From Candidatus Solirubrobacter pratensis (GTDB lineage: Bacteria > Actinomycetota > Thermoleophilia > Solirubrobacterales > Solirubrobacteraceae), in assembly GCF_000425945.1 (NCBI RefSeq), contig NZ_AUEK01000007.1, positions 372,001 through 436,000 of the forward strand: a stretch of 64,000 nt of DNA. Reading direction: 5' to 3'. The translations under genes were made by a program, and so were the position numbers. The first letter of the stretch is position 1. Every line of letters begins with the position of its first letter. Positions 45,332 through 53,456 of this stretch are shown here, piece after piece. The notes under the pieces are model-generated. The model searched no databases. It worked only from the letters and a program-made list of their open reading frames with translations, and was not told where the DNA came from.

Positions 45332-45997
45332 TCACGGCCGGTCGAGCCGGAACCCGACGCCGCGCACGGTGTGGATCAGCGGCGGCTCGCCGAGCTTGCG
45401 GCGCAGGTAGGCGACATAGCGGTCGACGGCGTTGAACGTCGCCTCGCCCTCACCGCCCCACACCTCCTCGAGCGCGCGCTCGCGCGTCACGACCGCGCGG
45501 GCGTTGCGGATCAGCAGCTCCAGCAGCTCCGACTCACGGCGCGTGAGCTCCAGCTCGCGGCCGCCACGGCGGGCGGCGCCCGACTCCGGCTCGAGCACGA
45601 GGTCGGCGAACGCGAGGTGCTCGGCCGCCGGCGCGTTGCGGCGCAGCATCGCCCGCACGCGCGCCATCAGCTCTTCGACCTCGAACGGCTTGACGAGGTA
45701 GTCGTCGGCGCCGGCGTCGAGGCCGTCGACGCGGTCGCGCAGTGCGTCGCGCGCGGTCAGCAGCAGGATCGGGACGCGCAGGCCCTTGGCCCGCAGGCGG
45801 CGCGTGACCGCGAGGCCGTCGATGCCGGGCATCGTGACGTCGAGGACGATCGCGTCGGGGACGCTGCGCTCGACCGATGCGAGCGCGGCGCCGCCGTCGG
45901 CCACCGCCTCCACCTCGTAGCCCTCGGCGGAGAGCGTGCGGGCGAGCATGCGGCGGATCGGCGCGTCGTCGTCCACGAGCAGAAGCGCCTCGCTCAT
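45332..45997 (-). CDS. OmpR-family response regulator
   Basis: A 221-residue regulator: receiver domain with D9-D11, D53 (IVLDVTMPG), T81 and K103, and a winged-helix DNA-binding domain (about 130-220; LTRRESELLELLIRNA, VDRYVAYLRRKL, HTVRGVGFRL). Phosphorylated by the kinase encoded next. Its ATG overlaps the stop of the LysR gene (ATGA), an uncommon coupling. Confidence 0.95.
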   Translation of the reverse strand: MSEALLLVDDDAPIRRMLARTLSAEGYEVEAVADGGAALASVERSVPDAIVLDVTMPGIDGLAVTRRLRAKGLRVPILLLTARDALRDRVDGLDAGADDYLVKPFEVEELMARVRAMLRRNAPAAEHLAFADLVLEPESGAARRGGRELELTRRESELLELLIRNARAVVTRERALEEVWGGEGEATFNAVDRYVAYLRRKLGEPPLIHTVRGVGFRLDRP

Positions 45998-46911
45998 GAG
46001 CCCGAGTGTATGCCCGCCTCCTCGCGCAACGCCGCGCGCAGCGCGATCAGCGCGGGCCGGCGCGTGCTGCCGCGGCGGATCGCGCTGAACACCGTGCGGG
46101 CGAGCTCGCCCTCGGCGATGTCGCGGATCGCGACCTCCGGGTTGCCGTCGGCCCGCACGAGGTCCGGCAGCAGCGTCACGGCCTGGCCGTTGGCGACCAG
46201 CGCCAGCAGCATCATCAGGTCGTTGGAGCGGTGGCGGACGTCCGGCTCGAAGCCGCCGAGCGCGCGGCAGGCGCGGACGGTCAACTCGGCGTAGTGCGTG
46301 TCCGCCTTGCCCGCCGCCCACGGGCTGTCGCGCAGATCGTGCAGCCGCACCGCCCCGCCGTCGAGCGCGAGCGGATGGCCGGCCGGGAGGATCAGCCGGA
46401 ACTGCTCGCGCAGCAGCGGCTCGACGTCGAGTCGCGGGTCGACGGGGCGGGGGAGGAAGGGGTACTCGTCGCCGAGCACGAGGTCCAGCGCGCCGAGCGC
46501 GAGCGAGGGCAGCGTCGTCTCCGGCTCGGCATCGGAGACCTCCACGCGCAGCGCGGAGTGCTGGGCCGCCAGCCGCTTGAGCGCGGGCGCGAGCAGATAC
46601 AGGCCCGCCGACTGGAACGTCGCCACGCGCACGGTGCCGGTGAGCTGCTCGGCCGTCGCCTCGAGGTCGGACTCGGCCTCCTCGAGGCGGGCGAGCAGCG
46701 CGTCGGCATGGATGACGAGCGTCTGGGCGGCGGCCGTCAGGCGCACGTTGCGCCCGGCGCGCTCGAGCAGCTTCACGCCCGCCTCCTTCTCGAGCTGGGC
46801 GAGCTGCTGCGAGACGGCCGACGGGCTGTAGGAGAGCGCCTCGGCGACGGCGCCGATCGTCTCGCGGGCGGCGAGCTCGCGCAGCAGGCGAAGCCGGCGG
46901 AGGTCGAGCAT
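45994..46911 (-). CDS. LysR-family transcription regulator
   Basis: About 305 residues from ATG 46911 (MLDLRRLRLLRELAA); ATG 46923 is 4 codons longer. HTH at 3-62 (GAVAEALSYSPSAVSQQLAQ, then VKLLERAGRNVRLT) and an effector-binding domain (about 90-295). Divergent from the DMT transporter, whose promoter it probably controls, yet also translationally coupled to the response regulator behind it. The effector is unknown. Confidence 0.92.
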   Translation of the reverse strand: MLDLRRLRLLRELAARETIGAVAEALSYSPSAVSQQLAQLEKEAGVKLLERAGRNVRLTAAAQTLVIHADALLARLEEAESDLEATAEQLTGTVRVATFQSAGLYLLAPALKRLAAQHSALRVEVSDAEPETTLPSLALGALDLVLGDEYPFLPRPVDPRLDVEPLLREQFRLILPAGHPLALDGGAVRLHDLRDSPWAAGKADTHYAELTVRACRALGGFEPDVRHRSNDLMMLLALVANGQAVTLLPDLVRADGNPEVAIRDIAEGELARTVFSAIRRGSTRRPALIALRAALREEAGIHSGS

Positions 46912-46985
46912 CGTGAAGGACACCTATCGGATATCGCTCAGAACTTCCAGTGGATGCGGACGGTCGGCGGTGGTCTACTGCGGCC

Positions 46986-47867
46986 ATGTCGCGTCTCGGC
47001 GCCGCTCTCGTGCTCGCCTCGGCGGTCGCCTTCGGCGTCATGCCGGTGTTCGGCAAGCTCGCGTATGACGCGGGCGTGACGGTCAGCACGCTGCTGCTGG
47101 TGCGCTTCGCGATCGCCGCGCCGCTCCTCTGGGCGGGCGTGGGACTGCGCCGGGCCGTGCCGCGTGTCTCGCGCGGCGTGCTGTGGCGGGCGCTCGCGCT
47201 CGGCGGCATCGGCTACGCGACGCAGGCGGGGCTGTACTTCGCGGCGCTCTCGCGCATGGATGCGTCGGTGCTCTCGCTGATCCTGTACGGCTATCCCGCG
47301 ATGGTGACGGGGGCGGCGATCCTCCTCAGGCGCGAGCCGGCCAGCCGGCGCCGTCTCGCCGCCCTCGTCACCGCTTCGCTGGGGCTCGTGCTCGTCCTCG
47401 CCGGCTCGGGCGGCGGCGACTTCGACACCGTCGGGGCGCTGATGGGCTTCGGCGCCTCGCTGGCCTACACGGCCTACATCCTCGTCTCGGACGTCGTCAC
47501 CGAGCACCTCGAGCCGCTGCCGCTCGCCGCGCTCGTGGCCACCGGCGCGGTCGTCACGCTCGGCCTGGTCGGGCTGCTCACCGGCTCGATCGACCTCGGC
47601 TTCGCGCCCGAGGGCTGGCTCTGGCTCGCGCTCGCCTCGCTCGTCTCGACGGTGTCGGCGATCCTGCTGTTCTTCAGCGGCATGAGCCGCGTGGGCGCCT
47701 CGACCGCCGCGATCCTCTCCACGCTCGAGCCGCCCGTCACCGTGTCGCTCTCCTTCCTCGCCTTCGGCGAGGCGCTCGGCGCGATCCAGATCCTGGGCGC
47801 GCTGGCGGTCCTGGGAGCCGCCGTGATCGTGAACCTGCCGAGCCGCGCGCCGGCGGTCAGCGGCTAG
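46986..47867 (+). CDS. DMT-superfamily transporter (EamA/RhaT)
   Basis: A 293-residue membrane protein with ten predicted helices in two EamA repeats (1-140 and 145-285): AFGVMPVFGKLAYDAGV and STLLLVRFAIAAPLLW early, GASTAAILSTLEPPVTVSLSF late. Members export amino acids or other metabolites. It diverges from a LysR regulator, a frequent arrangement for inducible exporters. ATG 46986 is preferred over 46950 because the first helix starts there. Confidence 0.9.
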   Translation: MSRLGAALVLASAVAFGVMPVFGKLAYDAGVTVSTLLLVRFAIAAPLLWAGVGLRRAVPRVSRGVLWRALALGGIGYATQAGLYFAALSRMDASVLSLILYGYPAMVTGAAILLRREPASRRRLAALVTASLGLVLVLAGSGGGDFDTVGALMGFGASLAYTAYILVSDVVTEHLEPLPLAALVATGAVVTLGLVGLLTGSIDLGFAPEGWLWLALASLVSTVSAILLFFSGMSRVGASTAAILSTLEPPVTVSLSFLAFGEALGAIQILGALAVLGAAVIVNLPSRAPAVSG

Positions 47868-47876
47868 CCTCAGAGC

Positions 47877-48506
47877 GTGCCTCGCGTCCTCTCCGTCAAC
47901 GTCGGCCGCCCGGTCCAGATCGCGGCGCGCCGCGGGCGGCCGCTGATGAGCGCGATCCGCAAGGCGCCGGTCGAGGGGCGCGTGCGCGTCGAGGGCGTCA
48001 ACGTCGCCGGCGACCGGCAGGCCGACCTGCGCGTGCACGGCGGGCCGGACAAGGCGGTCTACGCGTACGCGAGCGAGGACATCGCCTGGTGGGCGGCCGA
48101 GCTCGGGCGCGAGCTCGCGCCCGGGGCGTTCGGCGAGAACCTGACGACCGAGGGCGTCGACGTGACGGGCGCCGTGATCGGCGAGCGCTGGCGCATCGGG
48201 ACCGTCGAGCTGGAGGTGTCCCAGCCGCGGCTGCCGTGTTCGAAGCTCGGCATCCGCTTCGAGGACCTCAAGATGGTCAGGCGCTTCGGCGAGGCCAGCC
48301 GCCCGGGTGCGTACCTGCGGATCGTGACCGAGGGCGAGCTCGGCGCCGGCGACGAGATCGAGATCCTCTCGCGCCCGGCGCACGGCGTCACGGTGGCGCT
48401 GGTCTCCGACGCGATCCTGCTCGACGATTCGCTGCGCGGGCTCGCGGCGTCGGCACCGGAGCTGGCCGAGAGCTTGGCGGCGCCGTTGCGCGAGCAGGCG
48501 GCCTAG
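47877..48506 (+). CDS. MOSC-domain protein (YiiM-like)
   Basis: A 209-residue cytoplasmic protein with a MOSC domain: GDRQADLRVHGGPDKAVYAY, PGAFGENLTTEGVD, and the Cys that holds molybdenum cofactor or sulfur in SQPRLPCSKLGIRF (C near 120). Related YiiM acts on N-hydroxylated compounds with the Moco. TAGCCT (47865-47870) ends 6 bases before GTG 47877, suggesting leaderless expression. Confidence 0.9.
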   Translation: MPRVLSVNVGRPVQIAARRGRPLMSAIRKAPVEGRVRVEGVNVAGDRQADLRVHGGPDKAVYAYASEDIAWWAAELGRELAPGAFGENLTTEGVDVTGAVIGERWRIGTVELEVSQPRLPCSKLGIRFEDLKMVRRFGEASRPGAYLRIVTEGELGAGDEIEILSRPAHGVTVALVSDAILLDDSLRGLAASAPELAESLAAPLREQAA

Positions 48507-48568
48507 CCTGGATCCACCGATCCCCGCGGCGCCTCGCCGCCGTGGCCAGCGCCCCCGGCGCGCGAGCC

Positions 48569-49066
48569 CTAGCGCGCGGCCGCGGCGGCGGCCACCGCGA
48601 GCTTGTCCGCGCGGTCGTTGAGGACCGCGTGCTCGACGCCCTTCTGGTGCCCGCGCACCCAGTGCCAGCGGACCGCGGCGTGGCGGCCGACCTCGGCATC
48701 CAGCGCCTTGAGCAGGTCCTGGTTCTTGACCGGCTGCCCGCCGGCCGTCTTCCAGCCCTTGCGCTTCCAGCCCGCGAGCCAGGTCGTCATCGAGTTCAGC
48801 ATCAGCTGCGAGTCGGTCACCACGCAGGCGAGGCCGCCGGCGGGCAGGGACCGCAGGCCCTCGAGCGCGGCGGTCAGCTCCATCCGGTTGTTGGTCGTCT
48901 TCGGCTCGCCGCCGGAGAGCTCGACCGCCTCACCGCCGTCCGGCGGCACGACGATCGCGGCCCACCCGCCCGGACCGGGGTTGCCCGAGCAGGCGCCGTC
49001 GGTCCACACGAGCGCCTCGCCCGCGCGCCGCTCGACCGGGGTGTCTTTGTGTCGTACGCTCGGCAT
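48569..49066 (-). CDS. rnhA: Ribonuclease HI
   Basis: A 165-residue nuclease that cuts the RNA strand of RNA:DNA hybrids. Catalytic residues D23 (WTDGACSGNPGPGGW), E63 (NNRMEL), D85 (VTDSQ), H140 (VRGHQKGVEH) and D154 (NDRADKLA). The basic handle (AGWKRKGWKTAGG) is present. The length is that of the E. coli enzyme. Convergent with the MOSC gene. Confidence 0.95.
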   Translation of the reverse strand: MPSVRHKDTPVERRAGEALVWTDGACSGNPGPGGWAAIVVPPDGGEAVELSGGEPKTTNNRMELTAALEGLRSLPAGGLACVVTDSQLMLNSMTTWLAGWKRKGWKTAGGQPVKNQDLLKALDAEVGRHAAVRWHWVRGHQKGVEHAVLNDRADKLAVAAAAAAR

Positions 49067-49175
49067 TCGGCGTCCGATGCTTCCAGACTCGGCGGTCGGA
49101 CCCGGGGGCTAGCCCCAGCCCGGAACGCCATCGCGCCCCAGGGAGCCACGCGCAGGCGACGGCGAAGCTTGGGAC

Positions 49176-50219
49176 ATGGAATCGACTCGGCGACACTTCT
49201 CCATCACTGAACCGGAGCGCAACCGGATGGACTGGAGCGCGTGGCTGTCGCTGCAGCTCGCCGTCTTCGGCGTGATCAGCAGCCTCTGCATCGTCATCTG
49301 GGGGCTCACCGGCGGGGCTTTCTGGCCGATCTGGGTGGCGCTGGGGCTCGCGCTCCCGCTCGCGTTGCAGCTCAGCATCCGCGAGGCGGTCAAGGCGCCG
49401 CGGCGCTGGCGCCGCCTCGCCGTCCAGGGCGCTGTATCGGCGGTCCTGGTCGGGCTCTTCGTCTTCATCTGGGTGCTCACCGGCGGCTACTTCTGGCCGA
49501 TCTGGCCGGCGCTCGGCCTCGGCGCGGCGCTCGCCCTGCACGCCGTCGTGCTCAACCAGCTCGCCACGCTGCGCCCGCGCGAGCGCGAGTTGGCCGATCG
49601 CGTGGACGTCCTCACGCGGACCCGGCGCGGCGCCCTGGACGTGCAGGCGGCGGAGCTGCGCCGGATCGAGCGCGACCTGCACGACGGCGCGCAGGCCCGG
49701 CTCGTGGCGCTGACGATGAAGCTCGGCCGCGCCGAGGGGCGGCTCGAGGAGCACCCCGAGGTCGCCGATCTCGTGCGCAGCGCGCGCGAGGACGCGAGCG
49801 CGGCGATCGGCGAACTGCGCGACCTCGCGCGCGGGATCGCGCCGCCGGTGCTCGCCGACCGCGGTCTGGCAGCCGCCGTTGACGCGCTCGGCAAGCGCTC
49901 GGCGATCGAGGTGGCGATGACCGCGAGGATCACTCGCCGGCCGCCACCGGTCGTGGAGACCGCGGCGTACTTCGTCGTCGCCGAGGCGCTCACCAACGTC
50001 GCCAAGCACGCGCCGCACGCGACCGCCCACGTGGCGCTGCTCGAGGACCCCGGGCACCTGATCGTCGAGGTCTCCGACAACGGCCCCGGCGGCGCGCGCC
50101 CCGACGGCGGCGGGCTGAGCGGCCTGCGCCAGCGGGTGCAGGCGCTCGACGGTACGCTCGCCGTCGTGAGCAACCCGGGGGAGGGGACCGTGATCCGCGC
50201 GGAGCTGCCGTGCGAGTAG
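49176..50219 (+). CDS. NarL-type sensor kinase with duplicated 2TM module
   Basis: A 347-residue kinase. Residues 25-70 and 85-130 are two similar membrane hairpins, each with LTGG(A/Y)FWPIW followed by an ALGL(A/G) helix, so the sensor arose by duplication of a 2TM module. HisKA_3 follows (RIERDLHDGAQARLVALTMK; H169), and the ATPase domain has VVAEALTNVAKHAP and DNGPGG. It overlaps the next gene by 10 bases; together they form a two-component system. Confidence 0.9.
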   Translation: MESTRRHFSITEPERNRMDWSAWLSLQLAVFGVISSLCIVIWGLTGGAFWPIWVALGLALPLALQLSIREAVKAPRRWRRLAVQGAVSAVLVGLFVFIWVLTGGYFWPIWPALGLGAALALHAVVLNQLATLRPRERELADRVDVLTRTRRGALDVQAAELRRIERDLHDGAQARLVALTMKLGRAEGRLEEHPEVADLVRSAREDASAAIGELRDLARGIAPPVLADRGLAAAVDALGKRSAIEVAMTARITRRPPPVVETAAYFVVAEALTNVAKHAPHATAHVALLEDPGHLIVEVSDNGPGGARPDGGGLSGLRQRVQALDGTLAVVSNPGEGTVIRAELPCE

Positions 50220-50872
50220 TGATCGCGGAGGACCAGGCGCTCCTGCGCGAGGGGATCGTCGCGCTGCTGCGCGAGCAGGGGATCGACGTCGTCGCGCAGG
50301 CCGAGGACGGCGAGGGGCTGCTGCGGATCGTCGGGGGACATAAGCCCGACCTCGCGATCGTCGACGTGCGGCTCCCGCCGACGTTCACCGACGAGGGGAT
50401 CCGCGCGGCGCTCGAGGCCCGCGCACGTTTCCCGGGCCTCGGTGTGCTGATCTTGTCGCAGTACGTGGAGCCGGTCTACACGGCCGAGCTGCTGGACTCC
50501 GACGGCGACGGCGGGCTCGGCTACCTGCTCAAGGAGCGGGTGGGGGACGTGAAGGGGTTCGTCGGCGCCGTGGAGCGCGTCGCCGACGGCGGCACCGCGC
50601 TGGACCGCGAGGTCGTCAAGGAGCTGGTGCGCGCCCGCGCGCCGCAGGACGGAGACGGCGCGCTGGGCTCGCTGACGCCGCGCGAGCGCGAGGTCCTGTC
50701 GCTGATGGCGGAGGGCCGCACCAACGCCGCGATCGCCCGGGCGCTCGTCGTCACGCCCGGCGCGGTGGAGAAGCACATCTCGAACATCTTCGGCAAGCTC
50801 GAGCTGCCGGCGACCGACGACGACCACCGCCGGGTACTGGCGGTGCTGGCCTTCCTCCGGGCTTCGGGATAG
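50210..50872 (+). CDS. NarL/FixJ-type response regulator
   Basis: A 220-residue regulator: receiver with D8, D52 (AIVDVRLPP), and K near 109 (GYLLKERVGDV); LuxR HTH at about 150-205 (LTPREREVLSLMAEGRTNAA, TPGAVEKHISNIFGKLEL). GTG 50210 starts inside the kinase gene. It controls target genes together with the kinase; the following sensor-like gene is a candidate part of the system. Confidence 0.93.
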   Translation: MRVVIAEDQALLREGIVALLREQGIDVVAQAEDGEGLLRIVGGHKPDLAIVDVRLPPTFTDEGIRAALEARARFPGLGVLILSQYVEPVYTAELLDSDGDGGLGYLLKERVGDVKGFVGAVERVADGGTALDREVVKELVRARAPQDGDGALGSLTPREREVLSLMAEGRTNAAIARALVVTPGAVEKHISNIFGKLELPATDDDHRRVLAVLAFLRASG

Positions 50873-50935
50873 CCACAGGACGACTCTCGCGCGCGCTGCA
50901 TGGCGACGCGCCAGCCCGCGCTCGATGCTCACGGC

Positions 50936-51541
50936 ATGAACGCGATCCTCATCCGCTCGGGCCGCGAGGCGGCCTATCTGACCGCCGGCCTGCTGACCAG
51001 CATCGTCGCCTTCACGGTGTGGGTGACGGCGGTCTCCCTCTCACTCTCGCTGGCGCTCTTCATCGTCGGCCTGCCGATCATGATCGCCGGCGCCGTCGCG
51101 TTCCGCTGGGTCGCGGAGCTCGACCGCCGCAACGTGTCCTTCCTCCTCGGGCGCCGGGTGCGCGGCCGCTACCAGGACCATCGCGCGGACACGCTGTTCG
51201 GCCGCCTGGCGGCGACGTTCCGCGACCCGCAGACGTGGCGCGACTTCAGCTGGCTGACGGTGCACTCGATCGTCGGGTTCGCGTTCGGCACGATCGCGGT
51301 GACGCTGATCGGCACCGTGCTCGGGCTCGCGACGCTGCCCGCCTGGTACTGGGCGCTCCCTGACGGGGCCGAGATGGGGCTGTGGAGCGCCGACACGCTG
51401 CCGCTGGCGTTCGCGACCGCCCTGCTCGCGATCCCACTCGCCGCGGTCACCGTGATCCTGCTGCGCTGGATGGCCTGGACCGAGGCGCTGCTCGCCGCGG
51501 GCCTGCTCGGGCCGCGCCGCGTCAAGAGCGTCGCGCGCTGA
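50936..51541 (+). CDS. Stand-alone sensor-like membrane protein (PF13796-type)
   Basis: About 201 residues (MNAILIRSGREAAYLTAGLL start; ATG 50900 is 12 codons longer). Four hydrophobic segments with AGLLTSIVAFTVWVTAVSLS, LFIVGLPIM and RDFSWLTVHSIVGFAFGTIA fit the 'putative sensor' domain usually fused to the N-terminus of NarL-type kinases. Here it is a separate gene behind a kinase/regulator pair. It may feed signals to that kinase; this is inferred from family context. Confidence 0.75.
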   Translation: MNAILIRSGREAAYLTAGLLTSIVAFTVWVTAVSLSLSLALFIVGLPIMIAGAVAFRWVAELDRRNVSFLLGRRVRGRYQDHRADTLFGRLAATFRDPQTWRDFSWLTVHSIVGFAFGTIAVTLIGTVLGLATLPAWYWALPDGAEMGLWSADTLPLAFATALLAIPLAAVTVILLRWMAWTEALLAAGLLGPRRVKSVAR

Positions 51542-51574
51542 CGTGCAGGAAGATCCGCAGGTCCACCGCGGGCA

Positions 51575-51865
51575 GGTTATGGCAACCACGAGTTCGACGC
51601 CGCGCCGCTGCCGCCGCACTCGCATGCGGGGCTCGCCGAGCCGCGGGCGAACCGCGGCGCACGCCTGCTGCGGCGTGGCTACGGCTACGAACGCGGCCTG
51701 CTGCTGCTCGCGTTCACCGCGGACCCGCGGCGCCGCTACGTGCCGGTGCACCGCCGCCTGGCCGAGCGCGATCCGCTGAACGCGTTCACGCGGCACGTCG
51801 GCAGCGCGGTGTTCGCGATCCCGCCGGGCGCGCGACCGGGTGGATACGTCGGCGAAGGCATGTAG
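51575..51865 (+). pseudogene. C-terminal remnant of a DyP-type peroxidase (EfeB-like)
   Basis: In the 359-base gap before the permease gene, one frame reads GARLLRRGYGYERG, LLLLAFTADPRRRYVPVHRR, DPLNAFTRHVGSAVFAIPPG and ARPGGYVGEGM before TAG. This matches the last 95 residues of deferrochelatase/DyP peroxidases (RRGY..., DPRRQFVPIQRRL, LNEYxxHTGSAxFAxPPG). No start codon or upstream two thirds are present. The haem-binding part and catalytic Asp are missing, and part of the loop between RRGYGYERG and LLLLAF seems deleted. It is a decayed gene. Confidence 0.8.
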
Positions 51866-51900
51866 CGTCAGCCGTCCTCGAGCCTGAAGGAGGAAGCGCC

Positions 51901-53328
51901 ATGCAGATGCAGGAGCAAGAGCCCCCGACGCTTCGCCGCGAGTTGCGGTTCTGGGAGGCGATCGCGCTCTCCATCGCGGTGATGGCGCCGACGGCGGCGA
52001 TGGCGCTCAACGGCACGCTGCCGGCGACGCTGATCGGCCGCGCCGTGCCGCTCGCGTTCATCTTCGCGACCGTCGGCGTGATCTTCGTCGCATACGCGTT
52101 CGTGCGGCTGACGTCGTATTTCAGCCACGCGGGCTCGGTGTACGCGTTCTCGGGCGTGACGCTCGGGCCGCGGGCGGGGTTCTTCGCGGGCTGGGCGCTC
52201 CTGGGCACCTACATCGCGTTCGTCGCCGCCTCGACCGCGGAGGTCGGGCTGTTCGGCGTCGCGTTCTTCCAGAGCACGGGCATCTGGGACGGCGCCGAGT
52301 GGTTGCTGATCGCGCTCGTCGCCGGGGTCGGGATGACCGTGTTCGCGTACGGCGACATCCGCGCCGTCACGCGGTCGCTACTGGGACTCGAAGGGCTGTC
52401 GGTGACGCTGATCGTGATCCTCGTGATCGTGATCTTCGTCAAGCTCGCGACCGGCGATGCCCCGCGCGGGCAGGGCTTCACGGCCGACATCTTCAAGGTG
52501 CCGTCCGGCACGTCGCTGGACACCGTCGCGACCGCCGCCGTGTTCGGCTTCCTGTCATTCGGCGGCTTCGACGGCGCCGCCGCGCTGGGCGAGGAGACCG
52601 ACGACCCGACGCGCAACATCCCGCGCGCGATCGCCGCCGCCGTGCTGGTCTCGGGCGGGTTCTACATCCTCGTGATCATCGCCCAGACGCTCGGCTTCGG
52701 GACCGACGCGGCGGGCGTGAAGGCGTTCGGGGGCTCGTCGGCGCCGCTCGGGGACCTCTCGCGCTCCTACGTGGGGCGCGGGCTGGCGGACGCGATCGAC
52801 CTGGGCGCGACGATCAGCGCCTTCGCCGCGGCGCTGGCCGCGGCCACGGCCGCCTCGCGGATCCTGTTCGCGCTGGGCCGGGACGGGTTCGGGTTTGCGC
52901 GGCTCGGGCAGGCATCCTCGCGCACGGGCGCGCCCGCGGGCGCGCTGGCGGTCGTCATGATGGCCGCGCTGGCGGTCACGATCGTCCAGCGCATCGTGGG
53001 CACCTCGGCCGTCAACGCGTTCCTGTATCCGGGGACGATCGGGGTGCTGGCGATGCTCGTCGCCTACATCGTCACCAACGTGGGCGCGATCCGGTTCCTG
53101 TTCGTGGCGGCCCGGCGCGCGCCGCTGTGGCAGATCGTCGTGCCGATCATCGGGATCGCGTTCCTCGGCTACACGATCTGGAAGAACATCGACGGCACGA
53201 GCTTCCCGTACAACCGCTTCCCGATCGTCGTCGGCGTCTGGCTGATCGTCGGGCTGTCGATCACGGTCGCGTTCCCGGCGCTCACCCGCCGCATCGGCGA
53301 GAGCCTCGCGCGCGAGGTCAAGGACTGA
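51901..53328 (+). CDS. APC-superfamily amino acid permease
   Basis: A 475-residue membrane protein with 12 predicted helices: SIAVMAPTAAMALNG in helix 1, SYFSHAGSVYAFSGVTLGPRAG in helices 2-3, and FLSFGGFDGAAALGEETDDPTRNIPRAI, the conserved loop of the family. It takes up an amino acid, polyamine or related amine. AAGGAGG lies 7 bases before the ATG. No neighbour identifies its substrate. Confidence 0.9.
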   Translation: MQMQEQEPPTLRRELRFWEAIALSIAVMAPTAAMALNGTLPATLIGRAVPLAFIFATVGVIFVAYAFVRLTSYFSHAGSVYAFSGVTLGPRAGFFAGWALLGTYIAFVAASTAEVGLFGVAFFQSTGIWDGAEWLLIALVAGVGMTVFAYGDIRAVTRSLLGLEGLSVTLIVILVIVIFVKLATGDAPRGQGFTADIFKVPSGTSLDTVATAAVFGFLSFGGFDGAAALGEETDDPTRNIPRAIAAAVLVSGGFYILVIIAQTLGFGTDAAGVKAFGGSSAPLGDLSRSYVGRGLADAIDLGATISAFAAALAAATAASRILFALGRDGFGFARLGQASSRTGAPAGALAVVMMAALAVTIVQRIVGTSAVNAFLYPGTIGVLAMLVAYIVTNVGAIRFLFVAARRAPLWQIVVPIIGIAFLGYTIWKNIDGTSFPYNRFPIVVGVWLIVGLSITVAFPALTRRIGESLAREVKD

Positions 53329-53433
53329 GCGCGCCGGTTTCAATGCTCGCTAATCAACGTTATGTGAACTGGTAAACGGAAAGCGGCGGCGCGCCAACTG
53401 CTAGCCTCGCGCGCCGCAAGCGCATGGCTGTGC

Positions 53434-53449
53434 GCCGGCTCGGGCCGGC
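53434..53449. terminator. GCCGGC hairpin with TCGG loop
   Basis: GCCGGC-TCGG-GCCGGC, a stable tetraloop hairpin, lies 8 bases after the stop of the leftward FAD oxidase gene and in the gap (53329-53456) to the convergent permease gene. Likely terminator; no T-run. Confidence 0.5.
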
Positions 53450-53456
53450 CGCGCCG

